DNA of 64,000 nucleotides. It comes from Clavibacter michiganensis. Lineage in GTDB: Bacteria > Actinomycetota > Actinomycetes > Actinomycetales > Microbacteriaceae. This document shows positions 15,948 through 24,550 of the stretch, in pieces (within the stretch, counting starts at the first letter, position 1; the number at the start of each line of letters is the position of its first letter). Below the pieces are notes generated by a model. The model worked only from the letters and a program-made list of their open reading frames with translations, was not told the origin of the DNA and did no database searches. Made by a program: the position numbers and the translations under genes. The stretch covers positions 310,001 through 374,000 of the forward strand of contig MDHJ01000001.1 in the NCBI GenBank assembly GCA_002150995.1, in the 5' to 3' direction.

Positions 15948-17210
15948 TCACTCGGATGACGATGGAATGAGAATGATTCTCGATAAGCGGGTTCCGTGCC
16001 CGCTCCGTCCCCAGGTGCATGAGGCCACCACGTCTCCCCCCGGGGGCGGGTCAGGCTCCCATGCCGCCGGGGCCGAGGTCCGCGGCGCCGACCGGCACGG
16101 GCTCGCGACGGCGGGGGCGGGTGCGGCAGAGGAGTCGCGCACGATCAGCTGCGGGTCGAGCTGCACGCGGTGCGACGGCCGCCCCGGGTTCTCGATCCGC
16201 TGGACGAGCAGCTGCACGGCGGCCTCGCCGACGCCCGCCCGTGGCGGGCTGACCGCGGTGAGCGCCGGGGTGAACAGCCGCGCGACCTCGTCGTCGTACG
16301 CGACGACGGACAGGTCCCCGGGCACCGAGATGCCGCGGTCGAGCGCCAGGTCGACGAAGGCCATCGCCTCGGGATCGGAGTGCACGAGGATCGCGGTGAC
16401 GCCGTTCTCGAGCGCCGTCTCGAGAGTCGCGTTGACCACCGCCGAGAAGTCCGGGCTCGCGCGGTCCGGGAGCTGCTGCTCGAAGTGCTCCGCGGGGGTG
16501 AGGCCGAGCTCCTCGCAGGCGCGCAGCCATCCGGCCGTGATCTTGCGGGACGTCGGGGACGAACGGGACAGGATGAGCCCCACCTTCCGGTGACCGAGCC
16601 GGGCGAGGTGCCGCGCTGCCAGCACGGCGCCGAGGGCGTGGTCGGTGGTGACGGACTCGACGGGCACGCCCTCCGGCTCGAGGACCGCGTCCCGCTCGAC
16701 GAGCACCGACGGGACGCCGCAGTCGGCGAGCCAGCGGATCACCGCGGGCCCGTGCTCGGTGTCGGTGTTCGGCGCCACGATGAGGCCCTTCACCCGCTCG
16801 TCCCGCAGCAGGCGCTCGAGGACGGGACGCTCGTCCTGCAGCTCGTAGGAGGCGCCGCGCAGGATCACCTCGTACCCGAGGTCGCGGCCCGTGGCCTCCA
16901 TGGCCCGGAGGACGCCCGGCCAGTAGTAGGCCAGGGAGGGGACGAGGACCGCGATGGAGCCGAGCGTCTCGCCCGCCGCGTGCGCGGCCCGCGGCGCGCC
17001 CGTGGTCGCGACCGCGACGGCGCCCCCGTGCACGCGCGTGAGCAGGCCCTCCCGCTCCATGTCGGCCAGGTCGCGGCGCAGGGTGACCATGGCCGCCCCG
17101 AGGGACTCCCGCAGCTGGGAGATCCGGACCGCGCCCTCCGCGCCCAGCGCGGACAGGATGTGCGCGCGCCGCTCCGCAGCCAGCGGGCGGGGTGCGTTCT
17201 GATCGCTCAT
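15948..17210 (-). CDS. Transcriptional regulator: DeoR-type HTH fused to LacI-type ligand domain
   Basis: A 420-codon frame. Residues 10-62 form a DeoR-like helix-turn-helix (AAERRAHILSALGAEGAVRISQLRESLG, GLLTRVHGGAV), not a LacI headpiece. Residues 82-350 are a periplasmic-binding-protein-like sugar-sensing domain (SIAVLVPSLAYYWPGVLRAME, HLARLGHRKVGLILS, SVVAYDDEVARLF, DPQLIVRDS). After QLIVRDS about 70 residues run through the next promoter region; adding one base in the G-run 16113-16117 would instead end the protein at 16051, so a further frameshift is possible. The ATG overlaps the heparinase stop. Presumably senses a uronate oligosaccharide and controls the divergent locus. Confidence 0.8.
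   Translation of the reverse strand: MSDQNAPRPLAAERRAHILSALGAEGAVRISQLRESLGAAMVTLRRDLADMEREGLLTRVHGGAVAVATTGAPRAAHAAGETLGSIAVLVPSLAYYWPGVLRAMEATGRDLGYEVILRGASYELQDERPVLERLLRDERVKGLIVAPNTDTEHGPAVIRWLADCGVPSVLVERDAVLEPEGVPVESVTTDHALGAVLAARHLARLGHRKVGLILSRSSPTSRKITAGWLRACEELGLTPAEHFEQQLPDRASPDFSAVVNATLETALENGVTAILVHSDPEAMAFVDLALDRGISVPGDLSVVAYDDEVARLFTPALTAVSPPRAGVGEAAVQLLVQRIENPGRPSHRVQLDPQLIVRDSSAAPAPAVASPCRSAPRTSAPAAWEPDPPPGGDVVASCTWGRSGHGTRLSRIILIPSSSE
15968..15982 (-). promoter_or_regulatory. Putative Zur-type zinc box
   Basis: TGAGAATGATTCTCG is a near-perfect 15-bp inverted repeat in an A+T-rich island, 32 bases upstream of the secreted-protein start. It fits the actinobacterial zinc-uptake regulator pattern TGAnAATnATTnTCA except for the last base. 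Iron-type (DtxR) boxes look different. Confidence 0.5.
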
Positions 17211-19165
17211 GTGCGGTCTCCGATCGATGTGTCCATGTCTACCGTCACACGCAGCGACCGCACCCCCGCCGCGTCGATGTCGAGCCGCAGCAGCCGATCT
17301 CCCCAGACGGACGTCAGCATGGGGTCGCTGAGCGGCTGGTCCGTGAGCGCGTGCGCGCACCGCGGGTCCCATGCGATGCGGATGCCTCGCGCCGATCCCG
17401 GGTGCCGGACGAGCGCCTCCCCGGGGCGGGCGCCGACCTCGCCCGCGAGCAGCAGGCGGAGGGTCGTCGGCGGCTCCTCCCGGGGGCCCTCCCACGGATC
17501 GAGGACCCAGCGGTCCTCCACGACGACCCGCCCGGGGGAGCGCTCCAGCGCGACGCGGCGGCGCCACGAGACGAGGCCCGCGCCCGGGTAGGCGGCCGCG
17601 AGCTCTGCCTCGAAGGTGCTCGACGCGTCCGCCAGCACGACCGACACGTCCGTCGCGGCCGCGCGACGGCCGGTGGCCTGCGGCGTGCCGCGCACCGACG
17701 GGACGTTGTGCCAGTCGCTCTGCATGGTCCATATGCGCGAGCGGTCGGGGCCGAACGTCGCCGCCGTGTAGGTGGGGCGCCCCGCGTCGACGACGAGGGG
17801 GATCCCGTCGCAGGCGACCATGAACGACCCGACGTCGTCGTGGTTGTGGTGCTCGCCGTTGTGGCCGCCCTTGACGACGACGGCGAGCCCGGCGGCGCTG
17901 CCCGCGGCGACGCGGGCGAGCATGACCTGCACCGACGGGAGCCACACCTGCCGGGGGAGCGGCGGATCCGTCGGCGCGGCACCGATCCAGGCGGCGTCGG
18001 TGGCGCCGCGCAGCAGCCGGCCGAGGCCCTCGCGCTCCGTCGCGGCGGGGACGCCGGGCCCGCGGTGCGCGGCGGCGTGCGCGGCCGCCGCGTCGTCGCC
18101 CACGCGCCGCGCCGCCCGGTGCACGGCGTGCCAGGGCTGCTCCGCGTCCTGCCGTGCGCTGCTGTCGGCGTGGTCGACGTACCAGTCGCCGCCGAGGTGG
18201 GAGCGATGCGGGAACGCCACGGTGGCGCGCAGCGCGGCGACGGACGCCGCATCCCAGGCGCCGTCCGTGGCATGCGCGAGCACGTCGAGCGCCTCCAGCG
18301 CACGGCAGGCGCCGTTCCACCAGTACGCGTAGCCCTCGTCCACGGCGCCGTCCTCGGGCAGCGCCCGCGCGTACCGGTCGAGGCACGCGACGGCGCGCGT
18401 CACGACGTCGGCCCGGTGGTCCTCCCCGCCCGCGTCGTCGAGGAGGCGGAGCGCCGCGACCAGCACGTTGCCGGCGATCCAGGGGTTCCAGTTGTGCACG
18501 TCGCCGTCGAGCCCGATCCAGTGCCAGTCGTCGCGGCGCGCGAAGGGATCGAGCACGCGGTGGCGCGCCTCGCGTCGGATGCGGGCGCGCACGCCGGGGT
18601 AGCGGTCGTCGAGCGGTCCACCGAGCACGTGGTCGATCCAGGCGAGCTGGGCGACGACCTCGCCGGCGCCCAGGTCGACGAAGGGGTCGCGGGCGTCGGC
18701 GAGCACGGACCCGTCGCGGCTCCGGTCGTCCTCGTGGGCGGGCCAGCACCAGGAGCTCTGCTCGCAGAGCATCCAGACGCCGTCGACGACCTCGTCGAGC
18801 CAGGCGTCGTCGAGCGTGGTCGCGGCGAGGAGCACGGCGCGGCTCAGCCGCCGCTGCCGCGCGTACGCGGCCTGCTCCCACGTGTCGCGGTCGCCGTCGC
18901 CATGCACCCGGGCGGCCTGGCTCGCGAGCGGCTGCGGCCACGGCGTCCCGCGATCGGCCGCGGCACGACGCGTGACGGCGGCGAGCGTCGGGCCGTCGAC
19001 GCGCGACCAGGCGTCGCGGTCGGCGGCCGGGGGGACGGGGAGCGCGCAGTCGGCGGGGGCGAGGAGCCCGCGCACCGAGAGGGGGCCGGAGGGGGAGAAG
19101 GCGTCGGCGAGCGGACCCCGGAACCCGTCGATCCCATCGGGCGCATGATCCGCTGTCGTCACCAT
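17207..19165 (-). CDS. Heparinase II/III family polysaccharide lyase
   Basis: A 652-residue protein without an obvious signal peptide, so probably cytosolic. The N-terminal half is an alpha/alpha toroid rich in Trp and His (DDWHWIGLDGDVHNWNPWIAGN, EGYAYWWNGACRALEAL). The C-terminal half has the heparinase II/III signature GGHNGEHHNHDDVGSF near residue 430, followed by a beta-sandwich. It should cleave uronate-containing oligosaccharides by beta-elimination, producing the unsaturated ends used by GH88. First gene of a two-gene operon with the hybrid regulator, divergent from the uptake and catabolic genes. Confidence 0.85.
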   Translation of the reverse strand: MVTTADHAPDGIDGFRGPLADAFSPSGPLSVRGLLAPADCALPVPPAADRDAWSRVDGPTLAAVTRRAAADRGTPWPQPLASQAARVHGDGDRDTWEQAAYARQRRLSRAVLLAATTLDDAWLDEVVDGVWMLCEQSSWCWPAHEDDRSRDGSVLADARDPFVDLGAGEVVAQLAWIDHVLGGPLDDRYPGVRARIRREARHRVLDPFARRDDWHWIGLDGDVHNWNPWIAGNVLVAALRLLDDAGGEDHRADVVTRAVACLDRYARALPEDGAVDEGYAYWWNGACRALEALDVLAHATDGAWDAASVAALRATVAFPHRSHLGGDWYVDHADSSARQDAEQPWHAVHRAARRVGDDAAAAHAAAHRGPGVPAATEREGLGRLLRGATDAAWIGAAPTDPPLPRQVWLPSVQVMLARVAAGSAAGLAVVVKGGHNGEHHNHDDVGSFMVACDGIPLVVDAGRPTYTAATFGPDRSRIWTMQSDWHNVPSVRGTPQATGRRAAATDVSVVLADASSTFEAELAAAYPGAGLVSWRRRVALERSPGRVVVEDRWVLDPWEGPREEPPTTLRLLLAGEVGARPGEALVRHPGSARGIRIAWDPRCAHALTDQPLSDPMLTSVWGDRLLRLDIDAAGVRSLRVTVDMDTSIGDRT

Positions 19166-19171
19166 GAAAGC

Positions 19172-19185
19172 GATCGTAACCGATC
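19172..19185. promoter_or_regulatory. Putative operator of the uronate locus
   Basis: GATCGTAACCGATC (5-bp arms, 4-base spacer) lies in the divergent region 7 bases upstream of the heparinase start. GATCGTTT and CGATCG motifs recur at 19212 and 19245. A candidate site for the DeoR/LacI hybrid regulator; no experimental motif is known to me. Confidence 0.35.
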
Positions 19186-19204
19186 ATGGAGCGCCAAGAA
19201 TGGC

Positions 19205-19233
19205 TTGCTCAGATCGTTTGGGCTGTGTACTCT
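19205..19233 (+). promoter_or_regulatory. Putative promoter of the uronate uptake operon
   Basis: TTGCTC (-35) and TACTCT (-10) are separated by 17 bases within a locally A+T-richer stretch, about 55 bases upstream of the DUF2264 start. Reasonable but not perfect sigma-70 hexamers. Confidence 0.4.
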
Positions 19234-19288
19234 CCTGAATTGTTCGATCGCGGAGTCGCGTCGGGCAGTCGATTCGAAGGAGAACGAG

Positions 19289-21343
19289 GTGCCCGAGGTG
19301 ACCGCGCACGCCGAGTGGAGCCGCGACCAGTGGGTCGGGTTCGCCGACGGCCTCCTCGAGCAGGCCCTCGTGCACGCGAGCGTCGGCGGCGGCCGGATCC
19401 TCCTCCCCGGCGCGGAGGGCGGCTACGGCCGCGCGGTCGACGGGCTCGAGGGCTTCGCCCGCACCTTCCTCCTCGCGGGGTTCCGCATCGCCGGCGCCCG
19501 GGGCGTCGGCGTCGACCACCTCATCGACGCGTACTCGCGCGGCATCGCGACCGGCGTCGACCCGGACGCCCCCGACCGGTGGGTGCGGATGGAGGAGCAC
19601 GCGCAGGCCAAGGTCGAGGCCGCGTCCCTCGCCCTCGTCCTCGACATGACGCGCCCCTGGATCTGGGACCGGCTCGACTCCCTCACCCGCGCCCGCCTCA
19701 TCGCGTACCTCGAGCCTGCCGTCGGCGACGACACCTACCCGCGGACGAACTGGGTCTGGTTCCGCATCGTCGTCGAGACGTTCCTCCGGTCGGTCGGCGG
19801 CCGGTGGTCGGCCGACGACGTCGCCGCGGACCTCGCCCTCCACGACTCCCTCGTCCGCGAGGACGGCTGGCTCGCCGACGGGCCCGGGCGCGCGTACGAC
19901 CACTACGTGGGCTGGGCGCTGCACCTGTTCCCCGTCCTCTGGTCGCGCATGCAGGGCGCCGACGAGCTCGCGGGAGGACGCACGGCCGCCGACGTCGCCC
20001 GCCTCGACCGCTACCTCGCGGACGCGCTGGCGCTCGTGGGCGCCGACGGCTCCCCGCTCCTCCAGGGCCGCAGCCTCATCTACCGCTTCGCGGCGGCGGC
20101 GCCGTTCTGGGCCGGCGTCATCGCCGAGGTCCCGTCGCACGCACCCGGCCTCCTGCGGCACGCCGCGAACGCCGTGGTCGCCCACTTCGCCGACCGCGGC
20201 GCCCCCGGCGACGACGGCCTGCTCTCGACCGGCTGGCACCACCCGTGGGGCGCGCTCGCGCAGTCGTACTCGGGACCCGGGTCGCCGTACTGGGCGGTCA
20301 AGGGCCTCCTCGGCATCGCCCTCCCGGCCGACCATCCGGTGTGGGCGGCGCCGTCGGAGCCGCTGCCCGTCGAGCGCGGCGACCAGCTCCGGGCGATCGC
20401 GGCCCCCGGGTGGATCGTGTCGGCCACGCACGACGACGGCATCGTCCGCGTCGTGAACCACGGCACCGACAAGGCCGAGGCCGGCGCGGTCGCCGTCGAC
20501 TCGCCGCTCTACGCGCGCATCGGCTACTCCACCGCCACCTCCCCGCTCCTCGACGCGCGCGGCTGGGCGGAGCCGCTCGAGCAGGGCGTCGCCCTCGTCG
20601 ACGCCGACGGCGCGGCCACCTCGCGCACGGGCATGGACCCCGCGGGTGCCGGGATCGAGGCCGACGGCCGGGTGGGCGTCGCCGGATCCCGCTGGGACGC
20701 GCACTGGATCGAGGCGGCGCCCACCGCCCACCGCCACGGCGAGGGGCTCGCGGGCGCGGCCCGCGCGGCCGGCCGGCTCGTCGTCCACTCGCTCGTCCGC
20801 GGGGCGGGGGAGGTCCGCGTCGCGGTCGTCGAGTCCCTGGCCGACGGGGTCCTCCCGGACGCCGTGCGCCTCCGCATCGGCGGATGGCCGGTCGCGGGCG
20901 ACGACGTGCGCACCCGCCTGCGGGCCCGCGCCGCGTCAGCCTCCGCCGCCGGGAGGACGAGCGGCCTCGAGCTCCTCTCGGACGGCGCGGCGCATGCCGA
21001 GGTGGTCGCCCGTGACGGGGCCTCGCCCCTCGGCCCCCGCGTCGGCGTCCCCGTGCTGACCCTCCCCGTCGTCGTCGGCGAGCCCGTCGTCGCGTACGCG
21101 ACGCTCACCGGCGACGTGCGGGGCGGCGCGGCCGGCGGCGCCCGGGCCGCAGGCGAGCCCGCGGGCTCCTGCGCCGTCGTGACCGCCCGCGAGGGCGACG
21201 ACCTGCGCGTGACCGTGACCTGGCCCGACGGCCTCGTCACCGACCACCGCCTCACAGACTCCGGACGCGCCGCACGGCCGGCCCGGTACCCGCGGAACCC
21301 CGGTGAGCACCGGGGCGCAGATGCAAAGGAGCACCACGCATGA
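19289..21343 (+). CDS. DUF2264 domain protein
   Basis: A 684-residue cytosolic protein. The N-terminal 350 residues match DUF2264 (YGRAVDGLEGFARTFLLAGFRIAGA, NWVWFRIVVETFLRSVGG, YDHYVGWALHLFPVLWS, RGRSLIYRFAAAAPF-like block), an alpha/alpha-barrel family found in pectin and uronate utilisation loci. The C-terminal half is beta-rich, as in lyases. No signal peptide. GTG start with AAGGAG seven bases upstream. First gene of the ten-gene catabolic operon; its stop overlaps the binding-protein start. A glycan-processing role is inferred from fold and context. Confidence 0.85.
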   Translation: MPEVTAHAEWSRDQWVGFADGLLEQALVHASVGGGRILLPGAEGGYGRAVDGLEGFARTFLLAGFRIAGARGVGVDHLIDAYSRGIATGVDPDAPDRWVRMEEHAQAKVEAASLALVLDMTRPWIWDRLDSLTRARLIAYLEPAVGDDTYPRTNWVWFRIVVETFLRSVGGRWSADDVAADLALHDSLVREDGWLADGPGRAYDHYVGWALHLFPVLWSRMQGADELAGGRTAADVARLDRYLADALALVGADGSPLLQGRSLIYRFAAAAPFWAGVIAEVPSHAPGLLRHAANAVVAHFADRGAPGDDGLLSTGWHHPWGALAQSYSGPGSPYWAVKGLLGIALPADHPVWAAPSEPLPVERGDQLRAIAAPGWIVSATHDDGIVRVVNHGTDKAEAGAVAVDSPLYARIGYSTATSPLLDARGWAEPLEQGVALVDADGAATSRTGMDPAGAGIEADGRVGVAGSRWDAHWIEAAPTAHRHGEGLAGAARAAGRLVVHSLVRGAGEVRVAVVESLADGVLPDAVRLRIGGWPVAGDDVRTRLRARAASASAAGRTSGLELLSDGAAHAEVVARDGASPLGPRVGVPVLTLPVVVGEPVVAYATLTGDVRGGAAGGARAAGEPAGSCAVVTAREGDDLRVTVTWPDGLVTDHRLTDSGRAARPARYPRNPGEHRGADAKEHHA

Positions 21344-22641
21344 AGAAGAGATCCACCGCAGCGGGGATCGTCCTCGTCGCCGCACTGTCCCTCTCGGCCT
21401 GCTCGGGATCCGGCAGCGAGGAGGCGACGCCCGCCGACGGGCCCGTCACCCTCACCCTCTCCGGCTGGAGCCTCAGCACCACGCCCGAGTTCCAGGCCCT
21501 CGCCGACGCCTACCACGAGAAGGACCCCGACGTCACGGTCGAGGTCAAGGAGTACGACGCGACCAACTACGACACCCTGATGACCGCCGACCTCGCGGCC
21601 GGCAGCGGGCCCGACCTCATCACGCAGAAGAACGTGAAGAACGTGGTGACGTACCAGGCGGGCGGCCAGCTCCTCGACGTCTCCGACGTCGAGCTGCCGG
21701 ACGGCATCGGCGGGAAGGACGCCTACGAGGTCGACGGCACGCAGTGGGCGGTGCCGTACCGCCAGGACGCGTGGGTCCTCTTCTACAACAAGGCGCTCTT
21801 CGACCAGGCGGGCGTCGGCTACCCCGACGGCTCGTGGACCTGGGACGACTACGCCGAGCAGGCGAAGGCCCTCAAGGACGGCCTGACCGCGGCCGGCAGC
21901 TCCGCCGCGGGCACCTACGAGCACAGCTGGCAGTCCACCGTGCAGGGCTTCGCGAACGCGCAGGCCCCGAAGGCGGACGTGCTGTCGGGCGACTACTCCT
22001 ACCTCGAGCCCTACTACGAGCGGGCCCTGGAGCTCCAGGACGAGGGCGCGCAGGTCGACTACAACACGGTCGTCGCGAACAAGCTGACCTACCAGGCGGA
22101 GTTCGGCAAGCAGAACGCCGCGATGATGCCCATGGGCACCTGGTTCGTCGCCTCGCTCATCGCGCAGCAGGCCTCCGGCGACTCGGACGACTTCGAGTGG
22201 GGCATCGCGCCCATCCCGCAGGACGACTCCTCCACGACCGGATCCGGCGACACCCCGGTGACGTTCGGCGACCCGACCGGCTTCGGCGTCAACGCCGCCA
22301 TCGACTCCTCCAAGCAGGAGGCCGCGAAGGGCTTCCTCGCCTTCGCCGCCAGCGAGGAGGGCGCGCAGGTCATGGCCGGCATCGGCGTGACGCCCGCCCT
22401 CACGAGCAGCGCCGTGACGGACGCGTACTTCGGCGTCGAGGGCGCGCCCGCCGACGAGCTGTCGAAGACCGCCTGGTCGGAGCACGACACGAAGGCGGAG
22501 AACCCCACCTCCGCCGAGACCGCCGCCGTGCAGAACATCCTGCTCGACCTGCACACGGCCGTCATGTCCGGCTCCACGAGCATCGACGACGCGATCTCCA
22601 CGGCCGAGGGCCGCGTGGAGAACGAGGTCGGCACCAACTGA
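21340..22641 (+). CDS. ABC sugar importer, substrate-binding lipoprotein
   Basis: A 433-residue lipoprotein: signal peptide with lipobox LSAC (Cys21), then a type 1 extracellular solute-binding fold (VTLTLSGWSLSTTPEFQALADAYHEKDP, GSGPDLITQKN, AVPYRQDAWVLFYNKALFDQAG, PMGTWFVA). It would be tethered outside the membrane and deliver uronate oligosaccharides to the two following permeases. ATG overlaps the DUF2264 stop. Substrate is inferred from the locus. Confidence 0.92.
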   Translation: MKKRSTAAGIVLVAALSLSACSGSGSEEATPADGPVTLTLSGWSLSTTPEFQALADAYHEKDPDVTVEVKEYDATNYDTLMTADLAAGSGPDLITQKNVKNVVTYQAGGQLLDVSDVELPDGIGGKDAYEVDGTQWAVPYRQDAWVLFYNKALFDQAGVGYPDGSWTWDDYAEQAKALKDGLTAAGSSAAGTYEHSWQSTVQGFANAQAPKADVLSGDYSYLEPYYERALELQDEGAQVDYNTVVANKLTYQAEFGKQNAAMMPMGTWFVASLIAQQASGDSDDFEWGIAPIPQDDSSTTGSGDTPVTFGDPTGFGVNAAIDSSKQEAAKGFLAFAASEEGAQVMAGIGVTPALTSSAVTDAYFGVEGAPADELSKTAWSEHDTKAENPTSAETAAVQNILLDLHTAVMSGSTSIDDAISTAEGRVENEVGTN

Positions 22642-22647
22642 TCCCGC

Positions 22648-22677
22648 GCGGTGGCCGGCCCTCGGGCCGGCCACCGC
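22648..22677 (+). other. Intercistronic hairpin between binding protein and permease
   Basis: Perfect 13-bp arms (GCGGTGGCCGGCC and complement) around a CTCG tetraloop, seven bases after the binding-protein stop. Such hairpins stabilise the upstream message or dampen downstream transcription, giving more binding protein than permease. Confidence 0.6.
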
Positions 22678-22696
22678 CCATGACCCTGGAGGTCCC

Positions 22697-23632
22697 ATGA
22701 CGACCCTCGCCGCCGCCGACGCCGGCACGACGACACGACCGCCGAGACGGCGCCGCTCCGCGTACAGGATGAGGAACACGCTCATCGGCTGGACCTTCAT
22801 CCTGCCCAACTTCCTCGGCTTCGCGGCGCTCACGCTCGTGCCGGTGATCACCCTCTTCTACATGTCGTTGACGAACTGGAACGTGTTCGGCCAGGCGAAG
22901 TGGATCGGCCTCGCCAACTTCGAGCGGCTCCTCGGCGACGGCAGCTTCCGCATCGCGCTGCTGAACACGCTCTACTACGCGGCGCTCCACATCCCGCTCA
23001 CGCTGGTGGTGTCGCTCGGGCTCGCGCTCCTGCTCAACAACAAGCTGCGCGGCGTCGCCTTCTTCCGCACGGCCGCCTTCTTCCCGTACATCACCTCGAT
23101 CGTGGCCATCGCCGTGGTCTGGAACCTGCTCTTCAGCCCCGAGTACGGCCCCATCAACCAGATGCTCGGCGCGATCGGCATCTCCGACCCGCCCGGCTGG
23201 CTCACCTCGTCCGAGTGGGCGATGCCGTCCGTCGTCATCATCAGCACCTGGCGGGACATGGGGTACTACATGATCCTGTTCCTCGCGGGCCTGCAGACGG
23301 TGCCGCGGGAGCTCCACGAGGCCGCCCGCGTCGACGGCGCGAGCGTCTGGCAGCGCTTCGTCAACGTCACCATCCCGTGCCTGCGGCCGACGACCTTCTT
23401 CGTCACCGTGATGCTCACGATCAACTCGTTCAAGATCTTCGACCTGATCCTCGTGATGACCCAGGGCGGGCCCGGGCAGGCGACCCTCGTGCTGTCCCAG
23501 TTCATCTACCAGAAGGGCTTCCAGGAGAACCAGTTCGGGTACGCCTCGGCCGTCTCGGTCGTGCTGTTCCTGCTCTGCATCTCCGTGACGCTCGCGCAGT
23601 TCTTCCTGAACAAGAGGAGCGAATCCCGATGA
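22697..23632 (+). CDS. ABC sugar importer permease, MalF type
   Basis: A 311-residue integral membrane protein with six predicted helices, starting after an Arg-rich N-terminus (TTRPPRRRRSAYRM). The ATPase-contact EAA loop reads LHEAARVDGASVWQRFVNVTIP around residue 210. FGYASAVSVVLFLLCI is typical of the last helix. Length and motifs are normal. CTGGAGG lies just upstream of the start. It pairs with the next gene to form the channel. Confidence 0.93.
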   Translation: MTTLAAADAGTTTRPPRRRRSAYRMRNTLIGWTFILPNFLGFAALTLVPVITLFYMSLTNWNVFGQAKWIGLANFERLLGDGSFRIALLNTLYYAALHIPLTLVVSLGLALLLNNKLRGVAFFRTAAFFPYITSIVAIAVVWNLLFSPEYGPINQMLGAIGISDPPGWLTSSEWAMPSVVIISTWRDMGYYMILFLAGLQTVPRELHEAARVDGASVWQRFVNVTIPCLRPTTFFVTVMLTINSFKIFDLILVMTQGGPGQATLVLSQFIYQKGFQENQFGYASAVSVVLFLLCISVTLAQFFLNKRSESR

Positions 23633-24549
23633 CCGGAATCCTGGCCCCCGAGGGCGCGCCGGCGCCCGCGCTCGTGCGCGTCGACGAGCCCCTGCCCCCG
23701 CGACGGACGCCCGCCGGGCGCTCCCGCCCCCGCGCCGTCGGCCGCGCCCTCGGCTACGTCGTCATGGGCATCGCCGCGGCCGCCCTGCTGCTGCCCTTCT
23801 TCTGGATGATCATGAGCTCGCTGAAGACGCCGAACGAGGTCTTCTCCGTGCCCGTGAAGTGGTTCCCGGAGACCTGGGTCTGGTCGAACTACGTCGACAT
23901 CTGGGCGCAGTCGGGGATGATGACGTGGATCCGCAACACCATGCTGCTGGCGGTCGTCGTCACGTTCCTCCAGGTGCTGACCGGCTCCTTCGCCGCCTAC
24001 GGCTTCTCCCGCATCCGGTTCCCCGGCCGGGACGTGCTGTTCCTCGTCTACATCGGGACCATCGCGGTGCCGTGGCAGTCGTACATGATCCCGCAGTTCA
24101 TCCTGCTGTCGAACGCGAAGGTGTCGAACACCCTCTGGGCGATCATCCTCATCCAGGCGTTCGGTGCCTTCGGCGTGTTCCTGATGAAGCAGTTCTACGA
24201 GACCATCCCCGAGGAGCTGTCGGAGGCGGCCCGTCTCGACGGGCTGAGCGAGTACGGGATCTGGGCGCGCATCATGGTGCCGCTGTCGATCCCCGCCATC
24301 GCGAGCCTCACGCTGCTCACGTTCGTCGGCACGTGGAACGACTACCTCGGGCCGCTGATCTACCTCCGCGACCCCAGCCTCTGGACCATCCAGCTGGGCC
24401 TCCAGAGCTTCGTCACCAGCCTCTACGACGCGAACTACGCGCTCCTGTTCGCGGGGCTCGTCATCTCCGTCGTGCCCATCGCCGTCGTGTTCCTGCTCGG
24501 GCAGAAGTACTTCGTCGAGGGCATCGCCACCAGCGGACTGAAGGGCTGA
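23629..24549 (+). CDS. ABC sugar importer permease, MalG type
   Basis: A 306-residue partner permease with six helices and the EAA loop LSEAARLDGLSEYGIWARIMVP. The C-terminus ends QKYFVEGIATSGLKG, the usual MalG-type tail. ATG overlaps the previous stop by ATGA. No ATPase gene is present in this locus, so a shared MsiK-like ATPase encoded elsewhere probably energises transport. Confidence 0.93.
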   Translation: MTGILAPEGAPAPALVRVDEPLPPRRTPAGRSRPRAVGRALGYVVMGIAAAALLLPFFWMIMSSLKTPNEVFSVPVKWFPETWVWSNYVDIWAQSGMMTWIRNTMLLAVVVTFLQVLTGSFAAYGFSRIRFPGRDVLFLVYIGTIAVPWQSYMIPQFILLSNAKVSNTLWAIILIQAFGAFGVFLMKQFYETIPEELSEAARLDGLSEYGIWARIMVPLSIPAIASLTLLTFVGTWNDYLGPLIYLRDPSLWTIQLGLQSFVTSLYDANYALLFAGLVISVVPIAVVFLLGQKYFVEGIATSGLKG

Positions 24550-24550
24550 G

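Noticed and set aside
16019..19148. Several long plus-strand frames opposite the regulator and heparinase
   Set aside because: Arg/Pro/Gly-rich shadows of real minus-strand genes; no family motifs.
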